A DNA stretch of 57,605 nucleotides from NCBI GenBank assembly GCA_018780435.1, contig JADMJS010000001.1, forward strand, positions 1 through 57,605, in the 5' to 3' direction. The notes beneath the pieces were generated by a model. The model was not told the DNA's origin. It ran no database searches and worked only from the letters and a program-made list of their open reading frames with translations. The DNA comes from Myxococcales bacterium (GTDB lineage: Bacteria; Myxococcota_A; UBA9042; GCA-2863065). The translations under genes and the position numbers were made by a program. Below, in pieces: positions 9,044-18,085 of the stretch (positions are counted from its first letter, which is position 1; each line of letters opens with the position of its first letter).

Positions 9044-9062
9044 GGAATTCGAAGGGAATTCG
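9044..9062 (+). promoter_or_regulatory. Direct repeat GGAATTCG x2, 11 bp apart, upstream of the secreted-protein operon
   Basis: Two copies of GGAATTCG (9044-9051 and 9055-9062) lie about one helical turn apart, 49 bp upstream of the start at 9111, in a locally AT-richer patch. The spacing suits a dimeric regulator. The GGAA element also resembles an ECF sigma -35 box. Neither reading is proven. Confidence 0.25.
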
Positions 9063-9110
9063 GGTGGTCCCCCTTTACGAAGCCGGAGATCGTGGTGTAA
9101 GCGCCAGCAC

Positions 9111-12100
9111 ATGAGAATTGTCGTGCTGGTGCTCGCCCTCGCGAGTGTCGCCCTTCCATCATCCGCCCTCGATCTGTCGGTCTCGGGCTTCACGTGCACT
9201 CGGCCGACCCTGCTCGGGTACCTGCCCGGCACCGCGGTTTCGGTCGACTGCACCGTACCCGTGACCGTGAGCGGCATCCTGCTCAAGGGGTACGCCCAGG
9301 CGCGTATCGAGGTCGAGTCGCTGAAGGTCACCTCCAAAGTGGGGCCCGGCGGCGGCACGCTCTACTCGGCCGTAAGCTACGGCAGCAAGGTGTTGGACTC
9401 GTTCGGCGTCGACGCCACCGAGACCTTCGAGCGCACGGTCACGCTCACCGGTCAAGACGCCGTCACGGGAGAGGAGCTCGGGCCCTGGCTCGCTGCCGAG
9501 TACGCCGCGGGACACAAGCTCCGACTGAAGACCTCGGTGAACATCGTCATTGGCCCACCGGACGCCGACCCGACCAATGACACGGGCGAGCAGGCCGTGG
9601 TCGCGGACGGCTTCTTCTTGACCCCGCTCACGGGCAAAGCCTACTTCGGCCGAATCCAGACGACGCTCACGAGTGGGACCGTCGTCGCCACGACCTTCCC
9701 CTGCTGCTCTCCTGGGGCGCTCCAGCTCTCGCTCGGGAGCGCGGCGACCTGGGCGCCGGGCGCCGGGTTCACCGTGCCACCGCTCGATGTCGGGCTCAAG
9801 GTCGTGGGTCGCCACAGCGCGTCCGCGCCGAGCGGGCTCGCACTCCTGGTCGCTGACAGTGTCAACGTAAACGGAGTGACGGGCACCTTCGGCGGGCTCG
9901 CCGGCACGCTCGACGTGACGCTCAGCGACCGCGGGCTCAAAGCGTCCCGCTTCGATCTCACCCTTCCGTCCGGGGTCTCCCTCCACGAGACGAACGCCTT
10001 AGGGGGGCCGATCGCTCGAGGGAGCTCCCTTGTCGCACTGTCCGGGATCAGCTTCGGCGACAAGTGGCTGCTGAAGTCCGTCAAGGCCACGCGCGCAGGT
10101 GGGTTCTTGCACGCAGGCGGACTTCCATTCTACCTCGTCAATGGAACGTTGACCGCATCGACATCCGCCGTCGGGGGGACACAGCTCGGACCTCGCTACC
10201 AAGGGCTCGTCGGCTACCACCCGGCGGACCCGCGTGGCGCCGCCAATGGCGTCCCCAAGGTCGCTTCGAATGAACTTCGTTATGCGGCACCCGGTATCGC
10301 ACAGCTGCGGTCGAGCTATCGCCTGCTCAGCACCGGGCTCGTCGCGACAGTGAACTTTGGCGCCGGCGACGGCGAGACCCACTTCCCGAAGCTCGAGCAC
10401 GCCTGGCCCGAGTTCGGCCTCGCGATCGACCGGAGCGCGGTCAAGCAAGGCCAGGTCGTGCCGCCCGATCTCTCTCTCACCTTCGAGCAGTCACCGGACT
10501 GCCCGAGCTGCCCCACGACCTCGCCGGGGACGGCGATGGCGGTCGTCCCGGTGACTGCGTGGGGGATGGCGCCTGATGGCGGGATGCTGGCGCCGCTGGC
10601 CAGCGTGCCCGAACCCGCGTGGGGACCAGTCGGCTCGGATGGGGGCCACGTCTTCTCGCGCACCGGCGTGTTCCCGCCGCGCGGCGTCCTCTTCGTGCCG
10701 GGTTTCGTCATGCCGGGAACGCGTGTTCCACCCACCGGTCTGATCCCGCTGCCTTCGCCTGCGATAGCCCCGTCGACCTACCACCGAAGCGTAGCCGAGA
10801 GCCTCCTCGGTGCGCGAGCGGCCACCCCGCGCGGCACTGGGGGGCTCGTACCTGGGGGCCACTTCAGCCTCCCCGACGAAGAATCGCGGCGCGGCAATCA
10901 CTTCCACGCCGGCGTCACCGTTGGCGTCCAGCACTACGCGTCCTCGGCCACGGGTGCGCCGGTGACCGGGGGCGGCTCGAACCTCGCCGGCTCGACCACG
11001 GCGCTTCGTTTTGGCGGTCCCGACGCGGCTCTCGCCTGTAACGGGGGGCCGTGTGATGTTGTAGCCAATATCGGGACAAAGTATGTCATGCGGCCGGCGG
11101 GGATCACCGGCGCCTTCAACACCGACTCGCCGCCGAGCCCCACCGTATATGGGCACGTGCTTCCATTCACGCGCTTCGCCTTTCGACAGGTGATGAACGC
11201 TGTCGACCCCTTCACATGGAACGACGGCACGGTCAGCATCGACGCGCCCGGCGGATTCGATGTCGCCTTCACATCGATGGGCCTTGAGTGCAGCGGCGAG
11301 CTCTCGGACGCCGTGGTGACCCCCTGTGACGTCAGCGCCGGACCGGACGCGCCCAACTGCGGTGAGTCGCTACACGCGTGGAAGACCCCGATTCTCCCGA
11401 AGACGCTCAGCCTCGTGTCCGACACCCCCATCGAGCGAGGCTGCGCCATCTCGTCCCGCAGCCTCGAGGTCGGCGCGGTGGTGACGATCGGAGCGCTCGA
11501 AGCGCCGGTCGGCGTCACCGCCGTCTGGGCGCCCACGGGTGAACCGTCCAATGTCCGCATCACCGGCGAGTCGGACAACGTCCTCGAGACCCCCACGAGC
11601 GGAAATGACGAGGGCTTCCCGGTCGCGTTGCACGCCAGCCCCCTCATGATCTCCGAGGGTGAAGACGACGGATGGTTCGTGTTCAACGTCGACTTCGCGG
11701 CGCCTTTCTTCGACGCCCTCAACGGGGATGTGAGGCTCCACAACACGTCCACCACGACGGCGGGAACGACGGAGGTCCTCGCGGGCAATGGGAGTGGCGT
11801 TCCTGACGCCACTCGCGACTATACCGTCAATAGTTTGTGCCACAACGAGGATGTCAATTTCGACTGCTACCTGACCGCCGGCTACACCTGGGGAGGCACC
11901 GGATTCGAGATCGCGTTGCCAGTGGCTTTCGACGTGGATCCCGCCCACGTGCGAGCGCCGAGCTTCACCGGGCTCACTCTTGAGCACGACTTCCTGGTCA
12001 TGGACTTGAACGCTGGCGTCGAGTACCTGACCCCCACCACGACGCGCGTGGTCTTCGGGGCCAGCGCTGACTTCGAGACCCTCGGACTCGCCGACCTCGC

Positions 12101-14699
12101 CCTCAGCATCGACCTCAATGACGCGCTCTCGCTCACCGGGCTCGACGAAGTCCTCGTCGGCGCCGGGATCCCTCTGGTGGGCGGGCAGGGCGCCTTCACC
12201 GCCATTGCAGAGGGCGTCCGTGCCAAGGCCGACGCGCTTCTCGACGTCACTGGCACCGCGGTGCTCTCGGAGCTTCGCGCCGAGCTCGAGGCGACCTTCG
12301 ATCTGGCGCTTTCGGGGGCCATTGGCGGCGCCACCGTCCTCGACGACATCACACTCGGGCTCGCGTCCTTGAACGCGCTCCCGGCGCAGCTCGCGAGCGC
12401 CGTCTCGTCGGCCCTCGACGAGGCGCTCGTGGACCTGCTCACGATCTTCGACGACGCGCTCATCGAGACGGCTGACGCCCTCATCCTCACACTGGAGACC
12501 ATCTACGCCGGACCGGATCTCGCGCCGTGCACGCTCACTCCCGACGCGGCGTCATCCTGTGCTACCGCGCTCGATCAAGTGAGGGCCCTCATGCGAGCGG
12601 TCGAGGCCGCTCAAGACATCGTCACTGTGTCGCACGTCACGGGGAGCTCCGACCTTCCTGCTATCGCCTTTGAGGCTGCGCTCGAGACCTTCGATGCGGC
12701 GAGCGTGACCATCGACACGACGCTCGCCGCGACCGCACTCCTGCATGGACAGGTCCTCGGCAGCGGCACCTTCGCGAAGCTCGAATCGCCGTCCTTCGAC
12801 GTAAACCCCTTGCTCGGCGTGTTAGCCCTCGGCGCAGTGCCGGCGGTGCAGGACGTGCTGGACGAGATGAAGGGGCTCGACTTCGTGGACAACGTGACTC
12901 GTCTCGCGCCGCTCGTCCCGGTGCCGGCGGATGCCGCCGAGATTCAGAGCGATCTCATCTCGGAAGCCCTTGAATTGCTCGATGAGTACGAGGTCACGGT
13001 GCCGTCTTTCGAAGCGACGCTCGGGGCCCGTGACTTCTCGGACGTGGTCGATGGGGCCGACGACCTCGTCATCGACATCGAGACGGCGATCTTGGGTGCC
13101 GAGGGTAAGCTCGGGGGCCTCGAAGGGGACGTGGTGCTCATGGTCGACGACTTCGGGGGCGCTCTCGACGGGCAGTTCGACGTGCTCTCGGACGTCCACT
13201 CGTTCCTCACCGAGGTCGAAAGCGCGATTGTCTGCGCTCAGACTGTCGGCTGCACGGAGACGAGGCTGGTGGGTCTCAGCGCTGAGGACCTGAAAGCACA
13301 GCTCGACCTGATGCTCTTCGATGCCACCGACGGGGTCATCACCTCCTTCATATCGGTCCCGGGTCAGTCGTTCGCCGAACAACTGGTTTTGAGTCTCCGC
13401 GAGCCCTTTGATGACGTCACAGCGGCTCTCGGATTCTCGATGGATGACGTGTTCGTGTCCTCCCTCGAGACCCTGCCGCCCCTCCGTTCCGGGGGCGAGC
13501 TTCGCTCCGCGCTCCTCGACCTCGTGATGGGAGCGGGTGGCGTCGAGCTCATGGTCGCCGACTTCTCGGACCACTTCACCTTCCTCATCGAAGATACCGG
13601 GCTACTGGTAGACGATCTCTTCGCACAGCTCGACGCGCTCGTGGCGGACATCGCCGCTGCGCTGAACGACGCCGCGTCGGACGCGCTCGCGAAGGCCAGC
13701 GCCACCGTGGAGAGCCTCGTCCCCGACTTGCCGATACAAGCGGCCACCCTGGACGGCTATGCGCAGATCGCGGGTGACGAGCTGGAGCGCCTTCACGTGG
13801 ACGCCGCGTTCACGATGACCGGCAATCAGTCGGAGGACACACGCGTCTTCGAAGCCGCGCTCGACATCACGAGCTGGGCCTCGAACGGCAAAGGTGACGC
13901 GTGCGACGTCGGCACCGACTCCTCCTCCATGGTCGACGCCGTCATTAGCACGATGAACCTCCCTCTCCGCATTGGGACGGGCGAAGTCACCATCGAAGAC
14001 CTGTCGCTGGGCTTCACGCTCCTCGGTGACGGATCCGGCCCGCCAACCCTCCTCGGGCTCTTCGGCGGAATCACGACGGATGGCGCGCTCGAGTTTAGCG
14101 AGTTCTCCATCTTCGACATCGGCTTCGAGTTCGGCGTCGGCGCCGTCGAGACCTACGTCGGCGCCAAGGCGGGAGCCTCCTTCAGCTCGATGAGTGTCTT
14201 CGTGAGCTTCCTCGTAGGACGGACGTGTGGCGACGACGTTCTGACGTCACTCGACCCACAAGCCGCCGAGTTCATTACGCTCCCGGATGGCCAGTTCAAC
14301 GGGCTCTATGTCCGCGGGTCCGCGTCCATCCCCGTCATCGACCTCGGCTGCCTCTTGAACCTCGCGGTGACCGCCGACGTCGGGACCTGGCTCATCGGCG
14401 GCCCGCCTCTGACGCTGGGCGGCCTCGTCGGCGGAGGCGCCTTCGGCAAGCTCGGATGTATCGGGGCGCTCCGTGGCCAAGCGACGGCGTTCGCCGAGTA
14501 TTCGGGCGACCAGGTGAAGTTCCGCGGGGAGGGCTTCGGCGCTGCGGGCGTCGGTCTCGACTGCGACCCCGAGACCTGGACCACCATCGGTCGATCGCGT
14601 GACGACAAGAGCTGCGGCACCGGCGACGCCAGCCTGTCGCTCACCTTCGACGATGGCGACTGGACCGTTCCGTCGCCGAACGTCAGTGCGGTTCACTGA
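9111..14699 (+). CDS. Giant secreted protein (1862 aa), first gene of a three-gene operon
   Basis: The start at ATG 9111 is chosen because it begins a good Sec signal peptide (MRIVVLVLALASVALPSSA). A longer in-frame extension to 8766 covers the divergent acyltransferase gene and is Arg-rich. The N-terminal 900 residues are beta-rich with scattered Cys. Residues about 990-1560 are a long Ala/Leu/Asp/Val-rich helical region (for example LNDALSLTGLDEVLVGAG), possibly coiled. The C-terminal 300 residues are Gly-rich with paired Cys and look beta-structured. I recognise no family. Its stop lies 11 bp before the next start, so it is co-expressed with two more large exported proteins. A surface or extracellular assembly is the reasonable inference. 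Confidence 0.75.
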   Translation: MRIVVLVLALASVALPSSALDLSVSGFTCTRPTLLGYLPGTAVSVDCTVPVTVSGILLKGYAQARIEVESLKVTSKVGPGGGTLYSAVSYGSKVLDSFGVDATETFERTVTLTGQDAVTGEELGPWLAAEYAAGHKLRLKTSVNIVIGPPDADPTNDTGEQAVVADGFFLTPLTGKAYFGRIQTTLTSGTVVATTFPCCSPGALQLSLGSAATWAPGAGFTVPPLDVGLKVVGRHSASAPSGLALLVADSVNVNGVTGTFGGLAGTLDVTLSDRGLKASRFDLTLPSGVSLHETNALGGPIARGSSLVALSGISFGDKWLLKSVKATRAGGFLHAGGLPFYLVNGTLTASTSAVGGTQLGPRYQGLVGYHPADPRGAANGVPKVASNELRYAAPGIAQLRSSYRLLSTGLVATVNFGAGDGETHFPKLEHAWPEFGLAIDRSAVKQGQVVPPDLSLTFEQSPDCPSCPTTSPGTAMAVVPVTAWGMAPDGGMLAPLASVPEPAWGPVGSDGGHVFSRTGVFPPRGVLFVPGFVMPGTRVPPTGLIPLPSPAIAPSTYHRSVAESLLGARAATPRGTGGLVPGGHFSLPDEESRRGNHFHAGVTVGVQHYASSATGAPVTGGGSNLAGSTTALRFGGPDAALACNGGPCDVVANIGTKYVMRPAGITGAFNTDSPPSPTVYGHVLPFTRFAFRQVMNAVDPFTWNDGTVSIDAPGGFDVAFTSMGLECSGELSDAVVTPCDVSAGPDAPNCGESLHAWKTPILPKTLSLVSDTPIERGCAISSRSLEVGAVVTIGALEAPVGVTAVWAPTGEPSNVRITGESDNVLETPTSGNDEGFPVALHASPLMISEGEDDGWFVFNVDFAAPFFDALNGDVRLHNTSTTTAGTTEVLAGNGSGVPDATRDYTVNSLCHNEDVNFDCYLTAGYTWGGTGFEIALPVAFDVDPAHVRAPSFTGLTLEHDFLVMDLNAGVEYLTPTTTRVVFGASADFETLGLADLALSIDLNDALSLTGLDEVLVGAGIPLVGGQGAFTAIAEGVRAKADALLDVTGTAVLSELRAELEATFDLALSGAIGGATVLDDITLGLASLNALPAQLASAVSSALDEALVDLLTIFDDALIETADALILTLETIYAGPDLAPCTLTPDAASSCATALDQVRALMRAVEAAQDIVTVSHVTGSSDLPAIAFEAALETFDAASVTIDTTLAATALLHGQVLGSGTFAKLESPSFDVNPLLGVLALGAVPAVQDVLDEMKGLDFVDNVTRLAPLVPVPADAAEIQSDLISEALELLDEYEVTVPSFEATLGARDFSDVVDGADDLVIDIETAILGAEGKLGGLEGDVVLMVDDFGGALDGQFDVLSDVHSFLTEVESAIVCAQTVGCTETRLVGLSAEDLKAQLDLMLFDATDGVITSFISVPGQSFAEQLVLSLREPFDDVTAALGFSMDDVFVSSLETLPPLRSGGELRSALLDLVMGAGGVELMVADFSDHFTFLIEDTGLLVDDLFAQLDALVADIAAALNDAASDALAKASATVESLVPDLPIQAATLDGYAQIAGDELERLHVDAAFTMTGNQSEDTRVFEAALDITSWASNGKGDACDVGTDSSSMVDAVISTMNLPLRIGTGEVTIEDLSLGFTLLGDGSGPPTLLGLFGGITTDGALEFSEFSIFDIGFEFGVGAVETYVGAKAGASFSSMSVFVSFLVGRTCGDDVLTSLDPQAAEFITLPDGQFNGLYVRGSASIPVIDLGCLLNLAVTADVGTWLIGGPPLTLGGLVGGGAFGKLGCIGALRGQATAFAEYSGDQVKFRGEGFGAAGVGLDCDPETWTTIGRSRDDKSCGTGDASLSLTFDDGDWTVPSPNVSAVH

Positions 14700-14710
14700 G
14701 GGGCCCGACA

Positions 14711-17700
14711 ATGCAGCGCATGACCACGACTCTTCTGATGACGACCGCCCTCATCACGGCCCTCTCTGCACCGGCTTTCGCGCAGGAGGACCAGCTCGTC
14801 TTCTCCGCGATCCCCTCTCGCGCGGGTTCTCTGTCGGCCCCGGGAGGCAATTCCGTGGTGTGGCTCAGTTGGAGTGACCCGAGCGATATCACGGGTTTAT
14901 CTCACTTTCGGGTCCATCGGGATGGCGCGGTGCTCGCGACCGTACCCTACGAGACGGCGACTCCAGCCGCGATCGACGCGCTGTACGCCGAGCCTCACAA
15001 CGCCCGGCGCGCGCTTGAGGCGCTCGGGTTCACGGCGCTCCCGGAGCTGGACGCCAACGGAAACTTTCTCGCGGGCCTCGGTGATGCGGTCGCTGACAAG
15101 CTCGGCGGCGACACCTTTTGGTCGCACTTCGTCTCCCGCCTCGATCCAAACGTCGCCATCGCACGTGGGCTCGGCTACCTGGACTCGACGGCCGTCGGCA
15201 CCGTGCGCTACGAGCTCTACGGAGTGATTCCCGCCAGTGGGACGGCGCCCGAACAGGTCCTGCGGCTCGGCGCCGCGACGGTCGACACCAGCGCTCCCTG
15301 GCTGGCACCCGCCGTGACGGGCTTCCGGATCCTCGAGGCCGACGAGCTCGCCCGATGCGATGGGCCCGAGTCCATGAAGGCACACGGCGTCGTGGCGTTT
15401 GACTGGTCCCTCCCGGGGACGGGCGCCCCGGAGCAATTCGCGCTGTCTCAGGCGATCGCGGGCTTCGACATCTATCGCAGCGTGCTGCCGTCAGCGAGCG
15501 CGCCGACGCGGGATCTCGCCGCGGAAGCCGCGCTCCTGACGCACGACGACACGGGCTGGCTCACGTTCGATGGGCTGGTTCGGGTCAATGACCTCACCAT
15601 CCTTGCCTCCGCTGGCGAGAGGGGCGACGAACCGGGCTACGAGGCGTGGGCCCCCGTGGCGCCGCAGTACAGCGTCGGTCGGCTCGAAGCGGCGCAGAGT
15701 GGCATGCGACCCGGCGAACGTTACGCCTTCTACTGCGTCCCGCGCGACATCACGGGAAACTATGGCGAGACTACGGGCGTGCTCGGTCGGGTACCCGACC
15801 GCCTGGCGCCTCCAACGCCGTGGAACCTCGACACCGTCCGTCGCCCTGCGCGCCTCGGCGCCAGTACGTCCGGGGGCAACGCGGACACTCTCGCCCTCCA
15901 ATTCCCTGCGGTGAACCTCGTCAACTTCGTGGAGGCACATCCGACACGTCGTTACTGCAACCTGGAGGACGCACGCGTGAGCCATGAGCTCTCCTTCGTC
16001 ACCGGTGTGGACTGTCCCACACCGGACCAGGGTGAGGCGTTCTCCGTCAGCCTTCGGGTCAGTCACTACGATATCTATCGCTTCGAAGCACCGTCGGACG
16101 CGTCGGGCTTCGTCGATTCCGACGGCGACGGGGTCGCCGACGCGCTCGAGCGGACCTCAGTCGAGTCGGCCGAGCCCGGGCCATCGTTCTCGCTGCCCGG
16201 GAGCGCGTGCGATCCCGCGGCGTCGCCGCTCGGCGCGCCGTCCTTCAAAGTGGGCACCATCTCGGCGGACCCGGCGTCGGCCGACTATGCCGACCACGCC
16301 GTCATGAAGCGAGGGCGACTCGGCTTCGAGTGGGCCGACGTGGTCGCACCGGAAGACGCCGGTAGAGTCTATTGGTACCGGGTCGTCGCGGTGGGTGATG
16401 GCGGGGCCCGCAGCCCGATGTCGGCGCCGGTGCGTGCGATGTTCCCGGCCTACCGGCAGATCACCAAGCGTGCGTCCGATCCGCCGGAGACGTGCCAGTA
16501 CCACATGGTGATGGGCGCCTGTGAGCAGCTTGGGCGTCCGGGGCAGGACAAGACGGGTGACGCGGCGGCGGTCCGTTACCGATGCGACGGTCGCATGTGG
16601 CAGTTCCCCATGAACCCGCCGGGCGCCCCGACCGGTGAAACCGCGGTTTCGGCACCGTGGGCGCCGGGGGACTGTGGTGGCAACGACCTCTCGATAACGA
16701 ACCACTGTTACGGCGACGACGTGACGGTCGAGTTCTTGGACGCAGACGGGGCGGTCATCGCGACCACCGTCATCGAGGACTTCAGGTCGGATGTCGACTG
16801 CCCGTGTGCTTGGCTCGATGAGACGTGCGTCGACCCGCCCTTCACGGTGAAGCCTGGGGCCTTCGCTCCCATCCCGTACGATCACGAGACGGAGTGCCTC
16901 TCGATCTACCGCCGCATCGGTGACCGCCTCCAGCGCATTGAGACCATCTGTGACGAGGTCACCGACTTCGATCCGTACTACGACGTCGATCTGCTCGGCG
17001 GGACCGTCTGCCTCTATACCGCGGTGTATGGGGCGAACGGTACGTTGACGCCGACCTTCCCACTGGGGTGTGAATCGGCCGACACCGCTGCGGCCGAAGT
17101 GCCCCAGATCGCCGGAATCGTATTTGACGCCGGGGACGGCTTTGCCGACGTGTCGGTCATCCCTCCCGAACAGCCCACCATTGGGTTCATCACTGAAGTG
17201 AGCCGCGCGGACGGCACCGATCGTGTGTCCTCATTCATTGCGGCGGGGGATGTCGGGGCGCTCGGGGAGCTGACCGGACCGGTGGATCTAGGCCCTGCAC
17301 CCACGACCGGCGTGATCGAAGAGTGGTGCGTCCGCGCTCGCACGGTCGTGTCGAGCACGGCCGCGGCGACGGTGACTGACACCCTCTCGGACTGGTCGCC
17401 GTCGCTCTGCGCACTCCGAGCAGGTCCCGCCGCCGTGACCCCGGTCTACATTCCGTGGCCGACGATCCCGACGCCGCCCGAGGATGACCCGCTTGAGGCC
17501 GTCTACATGCAGGACGACGGATTCGCCATCATTCACCTCGATTCGCTCAGTTTGAAGTGCAACGATATCCAGGGTTTACCGGCCTGTGACGGAGACGGGG
17601 CCACAGACCAGACGTCCGGGATCTGCCTGCTGCCCTTCGCGCTTCTGACGAACCCGGATTGTTCGGCGACCTGCGCCGATGTGAACGCCGCCCTCTCGGG

Positions 17701-18085
17701 TGACCTGGGCTTCGTAGTCTATCGACAGGGACGCCCGAATGAGGATGTCGCGAGCAGCGACTATGCGCAGGTGAGCCCGCTCATCGACCGTATTCATTGC
17801 CAGGGCTTCGACCTCGACGCCCTCCCGGGGCCGAAGCCGGATTGGTGGACGCCGTCCCCCGGTGATGAGCTCGAATATGTCGCCGACCCCTGGATCGGTC
17901 TCGCGGACTTCTCGGGCAGCTACGGCGGCGCGACAGGCGCGCCCTGGAATGGGCCGGAGCTCTTCTTCGTCGATCGGGCCCCGCACATTGCGGGCTGGCA
18001 GTACCGCTATCAATTCGTGTGGTTCGATACGCGCGGCGAGATCGCGCGGACCCGCACTTCGTCTTGGGTTCAGGCGGCGCCATGA
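14711..18085 (+). CDS. Large secreted protein (1124 aa) with fibronectin-III-like segments
   Basis: Begins at ATG 14711 (a second ATG at 14720 is possible), followed by a Sec signal ending ALSAPAFA-QE. Several segments have the pattern of fibronectin type III or similar beta-sandwich repeats: WLSWSDPSDITGLSHFRVHRDG near the N-terminus, FDWSLPG...FDIYRS around residues 225-255, and repeats of YxIYR/YRVVAVGDGG further on. At about residue 470 there is a DSDGDGVADALE calcium-loop-like motif. Several Cys pairs occur in the C-terminal half. The function is unknown; the position between two other large exported proteins with coupled translation suggests a shared complex. The stop overlaps the next start by ATGA. 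Confidence 0.75.
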   Translation: MQRMTTTLLMTTALITALSAPAFAQEDQLVFSAIPSRAGSLSAPGGNSVVWLSWSDPSDITGLSHFRVHRDGAVLATVPYETATPAAIDALYAEPHNARRALEALGFTALPELDANGNFLAGLGDAVADKLGGDTFWSHFVSRLDPNVAIARGLGYLDSTAVGTVRYELYGVIPASGTAPEQVLRLGAATVDTSAPWLAPAVTGFRILEADELARCDGPESMKAHGVVAFDWSLPGTGAPEQFALSQAIAGFDIYRSVLPSASAPTRDLAAEAALLTHDDTGWLTFDGLVRVNDLTILASAGERGDEPGYEAWAPVAPQYSVGRLEAAQSGMRPGERYAFYCVPRDITGNYGETTGVLGRVPDRLAPPTPWNLDTVRRPARLGASTSGGNADTLALQFPAVNLVNFVEAHPTRRYCNLEDARVSHELSFVTGVDCPTPDQGEAFSVSLRVSHYDIYRFEAPSDASGFVDSDGDGVADALERTSVESAEPGPSFSLPGSACDPAASPLGAPSFKVGTISADPASADYADHAVMKRGRLGFEWADVVAPEDAGRVYWYRVVAVGDGGARSPMSAPVRAMFPAYRQITKRASDPPETCQYHMVMGACEQLGRPGQDKTGDAAAVRYRCDGRMWQFPMNPPGAPTGETAVSAPWAPGDCGGNDLSITNHCYGDDVTVEFLDADGAVIATTVIEDFRSDVDCPCAWLDETCVDPPFTVKPGAFAPIPYDHETECLSIYRRIGDRLQRIETICDEVTDFDPYYDVDLLGGTVCLYTAVYGANGTLTPTFPLGCESADTAAAEVPQIAGIVFDAGDGFADVSVIPPEQPTIGFITEVSRADGTDRVSSFIAAGDVGALGELTGPVDLGPAPTTGVIEEWCVRARTVVSSTAAATVTDTLSDWSPSLCALRAGPAAVTPVYIPWPTIPTPPEDDPLEAVYMQDDGFAIIHLDSLSLKCNDIQGLPACDGDGATDQTSGICLLPFALLTNPDCSATCADVNAALSGDLGFVVYRQGRPNEDVASSDYAQVSPLIDRIHCQGFDLDALPGPKPDWWTPSPGDELEYVADPWIGLADFSGSYGGATGAPWNGPELFFVDRAPHIAGWQYRYQFVWFDTRGEIARTRTSSWVQAAP

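Noticed and set aside
9852..9861. GCTGACAGTG as a member of the decamer family in the left half
   Set aside because: One mismatch (last base). Single near-matches (also around 28820, 40460 and 52996) are compatible with chance, so only exact copies were counted.
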